Below are positions 45,010 to 53,265 of a stretch of 53,265 nt of DNA, piece after piece. The stretch's first letter is position 1, and each line of letters starts with the position of its first letter. The stretch lies in NCBI GenBank assembly GCA_022822135.1, contig JAJECH010000006.1:1-53265 (forward strand). Direction: 5' to 3'. The position numbers and the translations under genes were made by a program. The notes beneath the pieces are model-generated. The model was not told the origin of the DNA. It made no database searches and saw nothing but the letters and a program-made list of their open reading frames with translations. Origin of the DNA: Pseudomonadales bacterium. Its GTDB lineage: Bacteria; Pseudomonadota; Gammaproteobacteria; Pseudomonadales; Azotimanducaceae.

Positions 45010-45230
45010 CTGAATTTCCGAACTTGTGAGGGTTGTAGCCTAGATTGCTAGTGTGAAATATAGACAGAAGAGGATTTCATGATGGCGCCGAGCGTTCGAA
45101 TTTGGAGGTTGGAATCTCGGGAAGCGACCGTTCGCAAACGAAAAACGCTCATTCGACCAAGCCGTCGAGTGCATCGCTCTATACTCAACCATGTGACAGG
45201 AAGTCGCATTTAACCGTAGACGAAGGATGA

Positions 45231-46406
45231 ATGATGGCGGCGTTAGAAGGCATGCGCATCTTGGATATGACTCAATACGAGGCCGGTACGTCATGTACAC
45301 AGGCATTAGCATGGATGGGTGCAGATGTAGTGAAGATCGAAGCACCAGGCAGAGGGGATCCGGGGAGAGGGTTAAACGGTAACGCCGAGTATTTCGTCGT
45401 CTGGAACTCGAACAAGCGCAGCGTCGCGATTGACTTGAAGTCGGAGAAGGGTCGCGAGCTGTTTCTCGAGCTCCTGCCGAAGTTCGACGTCTTTGTCGAG
45501 AACTACGGACCCGGCGTAATCGAGAAGCTTGACCTTACGTACGACGTCATGCGGTCATGCAAACCCGACATCATCTATGCTCGCCTCAAGGGGTTTGGTG
45601 TAGAAGGTCCTTGGTCGGACTACAAGTGCTACGACATGGTGGCACAAGCAGCCGCTGGCGCATTCTCGATTACAGGTGAAGCCGATGGTCCACCCATGCG
45701 ACCGGGACCAACCATGGGCGACGCGGGAACAGGCGTGCAGATGGCGCTGGCCATAAGCGCCGCGTATATTCAGAAATTGCGCACCGGCAAAGGACAGTAC
45801 ATCGAGTTATCGATGCAAGAGGCTATGACCTACTACCTTCGTACCGCGACATCAGGTGGTCGTTTCGGTGAGCGTCCTGCTGGACGATCCGGTAACGGTG
45901 GCGGACCGTATTCGAACCTGTATCCCTGTCTTGGTGACGGTCCGAATGATTACGTTTTTGTCATGGCTGTCACCGCCAAGATGGCGCAGGCTCTGTTACA
46001 GACTGTCGGGTATGTTGATGAATCGGCGGATAACGAAGAGCAATCTCCTGCGGAGCAACGCAAGTTACTTAGCGAGAAGATCACAGCATGGACGCGTACG
46101 CGGACAAAGTACGACGCCATGCGCGAACTTGCGGAAGCGGGAGTTCCAGTAAGTGCAGTACTGACGACGCAGGACCTCTACACAAATCGTCACTTAGTTG
46201 AGCGTGGATTTGTACGAGAGGTAGACCATCCGGTTCACGGCGCGATTAAGTTGCTTGGTTGGCCCGTCAAGATGTCAGAAAGCGATGTGCCGGTCGAACC
46301 AGCACCTCAGCTTGGCGAGCATACGAGCGATGTGCTGAGCGCGGAGTTGGGATTAAGCAACGAGGAGATCGAAGGCTTAGTCCGGTCAGCAGTTGTCAGC
46401 GCATAG
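45231..46406 (+). CDS. CaiB/BaiF-family CoA-transferase (class III)
   Basis: The 391-residue protein carries the class III transferase pattern: LEGMRILDMTQYEAGTSCTQ, LAWMGADVVKIEAPGRGDPGR, NSNKRSVAIDLKSEKGR and the catalytic Asp region PTMGDAGTG. Members transfer CoA between carboxylic acids (formyl-CoA, carnitine, bile-acid types). The substrate is not readable. GAAGGA precedes the ATG at 45231 (a second ATG follows at 45234). It is divergent from the dioxygenase across a 221-base gap with no evident gene. Confidence 0.88.
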   Translation: MMAALEGMRILDMTQYEAGTSCTQALAWMGADVVKIEAPGRGDPGRGLNGNAEYFVVWNSNKRSVAIDLKSEKGRELFLELLPKFDVFVENYGPGVIEKLDLTYDVMRSCKPDIIYARLKGFGVEGPWSDYKCYDMVAQAAAGAFSITGEADGPPMRPGPTMGDAGTGVQMALAISAAYIQKLRTGKGQYIELSMQEAMTYYLRTATSGGRFGERPAGRSGNGGGPYSNLYPCLGDGPNDYVFVMAVTAKMAQALLQTVGYVDESADNEEQSPAEQRKLLSEKITAWTRTRTKYDAMRELAEAGVPVSAVLTTQDLYTNRHLVERGFVREVDHPVHGAIKLLGWPVKMSESDVPVEPAPQLGEHTSDVLSAELGLSNEEIEGLVRSAVVSA

Positions 46407-46485
46407 TTTCTTGATTCTTGCTAGTGGAACACCCCGCGAATTGAACCTGTGGAGTCGTATGCAGACATCGTAAACACTGCTCCAA

Positions 46486-47595
46486 TTAGGGATACGCCGC
46501 CAAAACGGCATCCCATACGACATCCGATGCCAGTTCTCCGAGTCCGGCACCCGACCATGGTGTTATGTCGACTTCACCAGTTGAAACGAACCACAAGGTA
46601 TCGCCGTCGCTGTCTGTTTGAAATGGTTGGATCGCGCGAGACATTGAGCTATGGACCTGACGTGCAAGCTGCTCGATCGAAAATCGCTCGACCGATTGAT
46701 TCGTTATGACAACGGTTAACGTCGTATTCCCCGATGGTGTTTGCACATTAGCTTCCGCGTCCGCGATCATGCGCTCAATTGCCGCCATGAAGCTGACCCG
46801 CTCACCGGATTCAGGGTCTAGATGCCCGCGCACAACCTGACCTTCTCGGTTTACAACCGCACCCATCGCATTCAACACGACACACGCGAAGACCTTGATT
46901 CCACCGGTTTCACGAAACGCGGCACCTTGACCCGCCGGTTCGCTTCGGTCAAAGCCAATCGATTTTCCGACGGTGGCGGAAATCCCTGCGCCTCTTGCGC
47001 CCAATGGGAATCGGTTAGGCATCGCATTTTCAAACGCCGCACGACCTAGTCGTTTATCGGGATAGATGCTGTTGTTGCGAGGACCAAAATCGAAGATGAT
47101 GCCGCCGCTCACGAGTGGAATAGCGTTCCAATCATTTTTGTAGCCGTTCTCTGCCAGTATGCCAGCGGTTACGCCACTTGCCGCTTCAAGCCCAAACAAT
47201 GAGCCACCCGCGAGACTAATCGCGTGAACGTATCCGTAATCCCCGATCACTCCAGGCGAGCCACCGCGTACATCTAATGCAACTCGTGCACCGTCTGGAA
47301 AGTGAAAGACAGTCGCACCCGTCGGTCCATCCGGGTATTCGGCGATGCCAACGCTGAACGAATCGAAGTCGTACTCAAGTATGCGTTCACCCAAGCCTTC
47401 GCTAATTACCAGGTCAGGGTCGTCGTTGTTCTTAGCCTGAGTTTCACCGAATGCGGTTGTCACAGAGAGATGAGTCGACGCGAAGAGCGCGAGAGCCACT
47501 AGGATCCTGTTGCGTACTGGTGATGTTCTGGTTCGATCGCGCAATGCAGAAACCGGTCGTTCTTGTAGTTGAATTCGATTTTTAGCTGTTACCAT
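46486..47595 (-). CDS. P1-family self-processing hydrolase (DmpA/NylC type), probably exported
   Basis: This 369-residue protein has a long basic N-terminal part and a hydrophobic signal at about 31-50 (ILVALALFASTHLSVTTAFG), suggesting export. The mature part matches the P1 peptidase family: HAISLAGGSLFGLEAASGV, GPRNNSIYP, and the autocleavage site GN-TTLTVVITN (Asn290/Thr291). Thr291 would become the N-terminal nucleophile, as in NylC and DmpA, which hydrolyse oligoamides and amino-acid amides. The region before the signal is unusually long, so a later start is possible. It is divergent from the SulP gene. Confidence 0.82.
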   Translation of the reverse strand: MVTAKNRIQLQERPVSALRDRTRTSPVRNRILVALALFASTHLSVTTAFGETQAKNNDDPDLVISEGLGERILEYDFDSFSVGIAEYPDGPTGATVFHFPDGARVALDVRGGSPGVIGDYGYVHAISLAGGSLFGLEAASGVTAGILAENGYKNDWNAIPLVSGGIIFDFGPRNNSIYPDKRLGRAAFENAMPNRFPLGARGAGISATVGKSIGFDRSEPAGQGAAFRETGGIKVFACVVLNAMGAVVNREGQVVRGHLDPESGERVSFMAAIERMIADAEANVQTPSGNTTLTVVITNQSVERFSIEQLARQVHSSMSRAIQPFQTDSDGDTLWFVSTGEVDITPWSGAGLGELASDVVWDAVLAAYP

Positions 47596-47735
47596 GCCTC
47601 ATAACCTAGTGGTGGAACATTTAGCTAGAGTGTCGGTCGATTCGTTTTTTTATGCTCGACGGTCGCTATTGTCAATCTCCGGTTCACGTATGTTGCGGGA
47701 GCCAGTGATTTCTAATGTGTTAAGGTCGATCATTA

Positions 47736-49898
47736 ATGGCCAATTTAGGCACTAATCGGTTTCTGTCGTCAACGACCATCGCCGCAATATCAGCCGGCGG
47801 GACATCAGGATTAGGTTTACTGGTCTCCCACGTTGCATTCGCAACACTCATCTTTTCGGGTGCGCTCGCACCACATTCGTCTCAAGGCATCGGCTTCATC
47901 CTGTTCGGGTGTTTTTCGGGATGCTTGATCATCGCATTGCTCGGCGGCTTTCGCGGCGCTATTGCTGGTCTATCGCCCGCATTGGTAGTCGCGATGGTTC
48001 ACATCGGCGCATCCATGAATGTGCCAGACGAAGCACTATTCGTTACGACCATCGTGGCACTAGCCGTCAGCGCGGCGATTACTGGATTGCTCTGTTTCCT
48101 GGTTGGAAAGTACGGACTCACCCATCTGGTACGTTTTATCCCGTTTCCGGTGGCAAGCGGATTCGTCGGGGGTATCGGCGGCGTGGTGTGTTTGACAGCG
48201 ATCGCTGTCGCTGGTGTCGATTTGAATTGGCAAACGGCGCCAAGACTGTTTGACGCTGACGTATTAGTCCAATGGGTACCTGGCGTTGTCTACGGACTTG
48301 GTCTCTATCTGACATTAAAGCGGTGGCGCAATCCTCTGATCTTACCGCTCAGCGTCGTGTTGTTTGTTGGAGCGTATCAGGTGGTATTGGCGACGCTTGG
48401 TTTCTCTGAGGCTGAAGTTCGGGATTTAGGTCTTCTGTACTCGAGTACGGTTTCGGGTAATTTGTGGCCGCCAGTCATGCCTGCTGATTTATTGCAAACT
48501 GAGTGGTCGGCGATACTCGGTCAAATCCCTAATCTCTTAGCGTTGGCGCTTGTCGCACTCATTTGCATTGTCATGGCGCTATCTGGTCTAGAAGTTGCAC
48601 TCAATGAGGATCTAGACTGGGATCGCGAGTTCCGTGCCGCGGGCGCCGCGAGTATGTTCGGCGGGATCGGTGGCGGCACGTTCATTTGCATGATCGTTCC
48701 CGCTTCGTTCCGTAGCAAGCAATTCGGCGCGACTTCGCGCCTGACCGGGGTCATTTGTGCACTGGTGATTGGCGGTGCGCTCTTCCTAGGCGATGCGGCG
48801 CTTGAGTTCGTGCCGATATCGCTCCTGATCGGCATTCTGTTGTTCGCAGGTTTGGGCATGATCGATGAAGGACTCATTCGCACGTATCAACGTTTGCCGT
48901 GGTCAGAGTTTTCGATCGTTCTGATCATCGTGGTCGTGATCATTGCCCTCGGATTGCTCGAAGGCGTCGCGGTTGGTATCTTGGCGACTTTGGTGTTCTT
49001 CGCACTACGTCTTTCGCGAATTGACCCGATCACATCCGAGTTTAGTGCTCAGAGCCTTAGCAGCAAAGCGGTTCGAACACCACCGGACCGAACAATCCTC
49101 CGTCAACAAGGGAATCGAATCCAAGGATTTCGATTGCGTGGATACCTCTTCTTTGGTAGTGCGTCGGCATTGGCGGATCGGTTGGCCAGTGCGATCGAGA
49201 GCGACACAAAGCCGTATCGTCTTATTCTCGATCTCACGAACGTCTCAGGATTCGACTATTCGGCGATTAGCGTTCTTGGAAGGTTCATTCAAAACGCTCA
49301 GAAACAACAAGTGAATCTAGTCATTAGTGGCGCTTCTACTTCATTCATTGAGGGACTCTCACGGAACGTACCCTCTAACGCGTTCGAGGAGCTGACCTTG
49401 TTCGAGAACGAGGACCAAGCGCTCGAATGTTGTGAAGAAGATTTGATCGAAGACTGGCGTTCGACCACACGTGATCGACATGAAGAGCGCGGGGAGCTAC
49501 TACAGCAATCTGCGGAGGAGATCGAGCACTATCTCGACAAACAAATGATGTTCGAGGAACTCATGTTGGAATTGCAGACCCACACAATAACTGTAGCGTA
49601 CGATTCAGGCGAGCTCATCAGCTCAGAGGACGCGAACGAGATTCAGTTTCTACTTCATGGCCGCGCTACGGCGTTCGATGCAAACGGTATGAGGCTGCTA
49701 CAGTGTCAGCTCGGTGACGTGGTTTGGCCACCGTCCATTGCAGACGCACGTGCAGAGCGTATGGTCGCTGATGAACCAATGGAATGCGCACGATTGTCCG
49801 GCGAAAAACTCCAGTTGCTGGAAGAACACGATCATGAGCTCGCGCTTGCGCTCTATCGCTATCTATACGTACTACGTGAGTCCGCATCAGAAATCTAG
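47736..49898 (+). CDS. SulP-type anion transporter with STAS and possible cNMP-binding-like tail
   Basis: This 720-residue membrane protein has about 10-12 spans (residues about 10-430) with a SulP core (FIPFPVASGFVGGIGGV, PASFRSKQFG, then VPISLLIGILLFAG). A STAS domain follows (about 445-555; LILDLTNVSGFDYSAISVLGRF). The last 130 residues, about 590-720, have a pattern similar to a cyclic-nucleotide-binding fold (a short repeat with EIQFLLHGRATAFD and a C-terminal helix), as in some long SulP proteins. The transported anion (sulfate, bicarbonate or another) is unknown. ATG 47736 is taken as start. Confidence 0.8.
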   Translation: MANLGTNRFLSSTTIAAISAGGTSGLGLLVSHVAFATLIFSGALAPHSSQGIGFILFGCFSGCLIIALLGGFRGAIAGLSPALVVAMVHIGASMNVPDEALFVTTIVALAVSAAITGLLCFLVGKYGLTHLVRFIPFPVASGFVGGIGGVVCLTAIAVAGVDLNWQTAPRLFDADVLVQWVPGVVYGLGLYLTLKRWRNPLILPLSVVLFVGAYQVVLATLGFSEAEVRDLGLLYSSTVSGNLWPPVMPADLLQTEWSAILGQIPNLLALALVALICIVMALSGLEVALNEDLDWDREFRAAGAASMFGGIGGGTFICMIVPASFRSKQFGATSRLTGVICALVIGGALFLGDAALEFVPISLLIGILLFAGLGMIDEGLIRTYQRLPWSEFSIVLIIVVVIIALGLLEGVAVGILATLVFFALRLSRIDPITSEFSAQSLSSKAVRTPPDRTILRQQGNRIQGFRLRGYLFFGSASALADRLASAIESDTKPYRLILDLTNVSGFDYSAISVLGRFIQNAQKQQVNLVISGASTSFIEGLSRNVPSNAFEELTLFENEDQALECCEEDLIEDWRSTTRDRHEERGELLQQSAEEIEHYLDKQMMFEELMLELQTHTITVAYDSGELISSEDANEIQFLLHGRATAFDANGMRLLQCQLGDVVWPPSIADARAERMVADEPMECARLSGEKLQLLEEHDHELALALYRYLYVLRESASEI

Positions 49899-49934
49899 GT
49901 AATTTAGCGCGTGTACTTGAGGAACGGCGAAGTT

Positions 49935-51149
49935 CTATTTTTTTAGCAAAGACCGGAGATCTATCGACGTATCGCGTAGAGAATCTGGATCAACGGTCTT
50001 ACCGCACAGTTGGCGCGCCGCCATGAATTCCTTAGGTGAGTTAACCGCATCCGCACCAACCAAGACGCCGTCTTTGAGATGAAAATCGGCGAATGAGTTC
50101 GAAGCGTGTTCGCCGCGAGTGACGGTTTCATCCCGGTCCGCCGAAAAGCCAACCATTTGTAGTTTCAGCTTGTACTGATCCGACCAAAACCAAGGGAAAC
50201 TTGCGTACGTTGTAGGCGTTCCGGCAATATTGGCGGCGGCAACACGAGCTTGTTCCATGGCGTTCGGTACTGACTCGAGTCGTAAGCGACGACCGATGAG
50301 TGGATTCGGATGATTCGTGCAATCGCCGACGGCGTAAATATCGGCGTCGTCCGTTTCGCAGCGTTCGTTCACACGAATCCCGTTTTCGACACGAAGACCC
50401 GCATCAGATGCCAATTCCGTATTGGGACGAATACCGACACCTACGATCACTAAGTCCAAGTCGATTTTTGCGCCGTCGGAAACCGTTAACGATGAGACAC
50501 GCCCATCAGAATCCCCACAAATCTCAGTTACCTGGGAATTGAGATGGATGTCGACATCATGCTGCCTGTGTAAATGCGCATAGAAGGACGCTAACTCTTC
50601 GGTTGCTACGCGCTTTAGCAGTCGGTCTTCCATCTCGATCACTGACGTTTTAAAACCAAGATGTCCAAATGAAGCGGCGGCTTCTAAGCCGATATAACCG
50701 CCACCGACGATACCAATACTTGATGTTGTTTCGAGTTCCGCGACGATGGCGTCAACATCGTCGATCGTTCTCAAGACGTGTACACCGGTCAAGGTAGCGC
50801 CAGGAATGGGTGGCAGAATAGGCGTCGAACCGGTCGCGAGCACTAGCTTGTCGTATGCGAGCTCTTCATCTCTATTTAGGTTAACGACTTTCTTGTCGCG
50901 ATCAATCGATTGAACTTTGCGTCCGAGCATGAGAGATACGTCGTTCTTCTCATAAAACGCTTCGGGTCGTAACGTAACTCGTTCCAGTCCTTGTTCGCGG
51001 CGAAGATACTCCTTCGTCAAAGGCGGGCGTTGATACGGTACGTATGCCTCGGACCCAATTAGCGTGATTGGACCTTCATATTTGAGCTGACGAAGACTTG
51101 CTGCGACTTGGCCACCTGCGTGACCAGCACCGACGATAACGACTGACAT
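49935..51149 (-). CDS. NAD(P)H:ferredoxin reductase-type flavoprotein
   Basis: The 404-residue pyridine-nucleotide-disulfide-oxidoreductase-like protein has FAD loop VIVGAGHAGGQVA (3-15), PYQRPPLTKEYL, NAD(P) loop SIGIVGGGYIGLEAAASFG, and DADIYAVGDCTNHPNP for FAD. No redox cysteine pair is present. This is the rhodocoxin/putidaredoxin reductase type, which feeds electrons to a 2Fe-2S ferredoxin and a P450 or dioxygenase. No ferredoxin or P450 is adjacent in the window. Confidence 0.9.
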   Translation of the reverse strand: MSVVIVGAGHAGGQVAASLRQLKYEGPITLIGSEAYVPYQRPPLTKEYLRREQGLERVTLRPEAFYEKNDVSLMLGRKVQSIDRDKKVVNLNRDEELAYDKLVLATGSTPILPPIPGATLTGVHVLRTIDDVDAIVAELETTSSIGIVGGGYIGLEAAASFGHLGFKTSVIEMEDRLLKRVATEELASFYAHLHRQHDVDIHLNSQVTEICGDSDGRVSSLTVSDGAKIDLDLVIVGVGIRPNTELASDAGLRVENGIRVNERCETDDADIYAVGDCTNHPNPLIGRRLRLESVPNAMEQARVAAANIAGTPTTYASFPWFWSDQYKLKLQMVGFSADRDETVTRGEHASNSFADFHLKDGVLVGADAVNSPKEFMAARQLCGKTVDPDSLRDTSIDLRSLLKK

Positions 51150-51189
51150 TATTTAGGGAATTTAGATAGGCGTGTTATTGAATGAATGA

Positions 51190-51516
51190 CTAGCGCTTAG
51201 GTCTCTCAGGAGTCGGAAATTGGTGAATCTGAGTACCGTCGTTTTCCGTGATTTTCGCTTCGCCAACTTCCTTTACTTCATCGATGCGTTCGACGTTAGC
51301 AATAGGAATAAAGACTCGTTTCACCGACTCAAACTCATTACGCAAGCTCTCTTCTGTTGGATCGATCACCATGGACGTTGGTTTGGAGAACACAAAGTCC
51401 TGTAGTTCAAGAAAACCGAAAAGTTCCGCCCGACCAACGCTATGGACGAACACATCGTAGATTTTGCCTTGATTGTGGAACAAGACGCGATACACGCGAT
51501 CTTGTGACTCATCCAT
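51190..51516 (-). CDS. DUF1820 family protein
   Basis: This 108-residue protein starts YRVLFHNQGKIYDVFVHSVG and continues with FGFLELQDFVF, VIDPTEESLRNEFESVKRVFIP and IDEVKEVGEAKI. These are the features of the DUF1820 family of small proteobacterial proteins. The function is unknown. It precedes the flavoprotein on the same strand by 40 bases. Confidence 0.88.
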   Translation of the reverse strand: MDESQDRVYRVLFHNQGKIYDVFVHSVGRAELFGFLELQDFVFSKPTSMVIDPTEESLRNEFESVKRVFIPIANVERIDEVKEVGEAKITENDGTQIHQFPTPERPKR

Positions 51517-51586
51517 AGGGAATTGCGTTTAAGTGGATACCAAACTAACTTATTGTAATTTCGCTTGAGTTTGAGATAGAGGACGA

Positions 51587-52918
51587 CTAAGTCGAGTTAC
51601 TCGGACGCTGATCACTCGGGTTCGCCTCTAAGACCATGTTTCGTGTCGCGTACATCAATCCTGACAGTAGTACTACAAGCAAGAGACTACCGATGAGAAG
51701 CGCGTAGTCGGTAGACGCCAAGCAGAGATATAACGCAGCGTAGACGCCGATTAACAGCACCGCCATACTTCCGGCAAACTTCGCTTGGCGGGTACTGAAC
51801 CAGGCGTACCCCACGATCAATGTGACGAGCACCGCACTCGCTACGAGATACGACGCTACAAATCCGATGTGTTCTGAGATCGACAGAAGCAATAAATAGA
51901 AGAGCGCAAGTGCCGCACCGACGACTGCGTACTGAACCACATGGATCTTTATGCCCGTGATCATCTCAAGGCAGTAGATCGACAGTAACGTCAGCCCTAC
52001 AACGAAGAAACCGTATTTGACCGCTCTCGTGACCATCCGATACAACGTGACGGGTTCGTGAAAAGAGAAACCCACCGCGCTCGCTTTCGTCACTGCAAGC
52101 CATTCGTTTTCGTCAAGTTCGGAGGCAAAGCCTCGTGCCAACGCAATGGATGTCCAATCTGCATCGAAGCCTGAAGAGCTAATTACATGGTTATCAGGTA
52201 GTTGGCGTCCTTCGAATTTAGGATGCGGCCAAGAGGCATTCATCGATAACGTACTCTCGTCTCCGACTAGTGCGATCGATTGGCGATTTGAACCCTGCGC
52301 AACGAGATTCAACTGGAAGTCGCCGCCATTACATTCAGCATGGCTGAGCTTTGCCTGAACGGGTTCGCCAGACCAACCGAGTAACTGGGAAGACGGTTCG
52401 AACTGAATGTCGCGCCCACTGAACTGACCAGTCAGCGAACGAATGGCTTGTGAGTAGGAGAGACCGATTTGGATCGAGCAGTTTTCGATGTTCGCGATGT
52501 CGACATTGCGCCGTTCGGCGAATTTCGCCAAATCGATATCAAACGAACCTTCAAGCACGACCGTTGCGACGTAGACTGGCTTCTTGAATATTCCCTTCTG
52601 CCGTTCTTCGTGTTCTGATGTGGACCGAACGACTAGCGTTCGTGGCGCGAAGAAATAGCTATCTACTTGCGCGTCTCTGTTCAGTGTGTCGGTGCCTTCT
52701 GAAGCGGGTGTATGTACTCTCAGTCTGAGAAAAGGTCCGACGAGCGCCTGTTCATCTCCCCAACCCTTGGAGATTTCGGCTGAAACTTCCTGTTCGTACT
52801 CAGAACGAAGTTCGACGACGACCCAAACAAAGGCGATTGGAACGGCGAGTGCAACCGTAAATACGAGCACAGTAAATAACCTAAAGGTAGGCGAAGTATC
52901 GAATTTCGGAAGTTGCAT
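51587..52918 (-). CDS. creD: CreD family inner-membrane protein
   Basis: This 443-residue protein has an N-terminal span (about 13-36), a large periplasmic part (FFAPRTLVVRSTSEHEERQKGIFKKPVYVATV is the typical CreD block), and several C-terminal spans with VEMITG-like LEMITGIKIHVVQYAVVGAALALFYLLLLSISEHIGF, matching CreD. In E. coli it belongs to the CreBC regulon and supports envelope stability. No creBC is nearby. A palindrome at 52990-53003 lies upstream. Confidence 0.9.
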   Translation of the reverse strand: MQLPKFDTSPTFRLFTVLVFTVALAVPIAFVWVVVELRSEYEQEVSAEISKGWGDEQALVGPFLRLRVHTPASEGTDTLNRDAQVDSYFFAPRTLVVRSTSEHEERQKGIFKKPVYVATVVLEGSFDIDLAKFAERRNVDIANIENCSIQIGLSYSQAIRSLTGQFSGRDIQFEPSSQLLGWSGEPVQAKLSHAECNGGDFQLNLVAQGSNRQSIALVGDESTLSMNASWPHPKFEGRQLPDNHVISSSGFDADWTSIALARGFASELDENEWLAVTKASAVGFSFHEPVTLYRMVTRAVKYGFFVVGLTLLSIYCLEMITGIKIHVVQYAVVGAALALFYLLLLSISEHIGFVASYLVASAVLVTLIVGYAWFSTRQAKFAGSMAVLLIGVYAALYLCLASTDYALLIGSLLLVVLLSGLMYATRNMVLEANPSDQRPSNST

Positions 52919-53141
52919 CAGTTTATGGGAGCAGAATGTGTAATCGCGTTAGGTCACGTACGAGTGATGACTTTGCGTTTTGACAACAGATTCTCGCGAG
53001 AATTGCACAAATTGCGCGAATGGACGAATTCCTTGACGATCGCAACCTTCGCAACCGTGGCACGATGAGCCGATTCATAGGGGACTTATAACCCTGACTA
53101 AATTATTTATTGCTATACTTTTGCACAGGGTGCGAGATTTA
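52919..53141. other. Intergenic region between creD and the right-edge gene
   Basis: This gap holds the palindrome ATTCTCGCGAGAAT (52990-53003) and a -10-like TATACT (53114-53119) before the right-edge gene. GCAC-AGG-GTGC (near 53123-53133) is a short inverted repeat. I see no reading frame of interest. Confidence 0.5.
52990..53003. promoter_or_regulatory. Perfect 14-base palindrome upstream of creD
   Basis: ATTCTCGCGAGAAT is a perfect inverted repeat, 72 bases upstream of the creD start and about 140 upstream of the right-edge gene. It could be an operator. I know no regulator with this site. Confidence 0.35.
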
Positions 53142-53265
53142 GTGATGAACACCATACATTCTGACAAACCAGGCAATTCTCACATGCAACGTGTCCATCG
53201 CAACGTCACGTATCGACTGCTCCCGGTGACGCGCGCCCGCGCAAAGCAACTGGAGCGACTTGCCG
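53142..53265 (+). CDS. Probable TnpB/OrfB (IS605-type) protein, N-terminus only
   Basis: From GTG 53142 or ATG 53145 the frame is open to the window edge, giving about 40 residues. VTYRLLPVTRARAKQLERLA resembles the N-terminal helix-turn-helix of TnpB/OrfB proteins of IS200/IS605-type elements (pattern YRLYPT..Q...LE...GACR). Too little is visible to be certain, or to tell whether the protein is intact or part of a mobile element. Confidence 0.45.
   Translation, partial: MMNTIHSDKPGNSHMQRVHRNVTYRLLPVTRARAKQLERLA

Noticed and set aside
45079-45213. 44-codon frame before the CaiB-type gene
   Set aside because: It is highly basic, has no hydrophobic or domain pattern and no clear ribosome site.
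1-53265. CRISPR arrays, tRNA genes, prophage or rRNA
   Set aside because: No regularly spaced repeats, cloverleaf sequences or phage structural genes were seen in my reading of the window.

Overview
The window looks like chromosomal DNA of an uncultivated gammaproteobacterium of moderate, roughly half, GC content. The main evidence is gene order. The run rplM-rpsI-petABC-sspAB-dolP-lpoA-rsmI-rnpB-rsmH-ftsL-ftsI is a gammaproteobacterial arrangement, and LpoA, SspB and DolP point to the same class. Genes are tightly packed, with many 1-4 base start/stop overlaps, three convergent pairs whose stop codons overlap, and frequent GTG/TTG starts.

Left part (1 to about 21450) is accessory metabolism and envelope functions: the end of an FAD-linked oxidase, a TonB-dependent receptor, a CnoX-like thioredoxin/TPR protein, a small exported protein, a class I glutamine amidotransferase, a PspC-domain protein, two acyl-CoA ligases behind a promoter with an operator-like inverted repeat, an ABC-2 exporter (one ATPase, two permeases), a five-bladed-propeller glycosidase-like protein, a dihydroorotase, a selenoprotein of the GrdB/PrdB-like reductase family read through an in-frame UGA, glycolate oxidase glcDEF, a DsbA-family protein, a glutaredoxin-like protein and an APH-fold phosphotransferase.

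Middle part (about 21600-43000) is the conserved core: ribosomal proteins L13 and S9, the cytochrome bc1 complex, the SspA/SspB pair, DolP, LpoA, RsmI, RNase P RNA, then a division and cell wall (dcw) cluster. That cluster is unusual. mraZ, murF, murG, murB and ddl are absent from their usual places, and lpxC does not follow ftsZ. The gene in the ftsQ position encodes a short protein that keeps the C-terminal FtsQ signature but shows no POTRA domain. FtsA has an extra loop. FtsZ is strongly divergent and lacks the usual C-terminal peptide that docks FtsA and ZipA.

Right part (about 43000-53265) is accessory again: a haloacid dehalogenase, a stand-alone CULT (cereblon-type) domain protein and a TauD-type dioxygenase on the minus strand, a CaiB-type CoA transferase, a P1-family (DmpA/NylC) self-processing hydrolase, a SulP transporter with STAS and a possible cyclic-nucleotide-binding-like tail, a ferredoxin-reductase-type flavoprotein, a DUF1820 protein, CreD, and at the very edge the start of a probable TnpB/OrfB-type protein.

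The most notable points are the selenoprotein with its SECIS-like hairpin, the reduced and divergent divisome, and the bacterial CULT protein with all three cage tryptophans.
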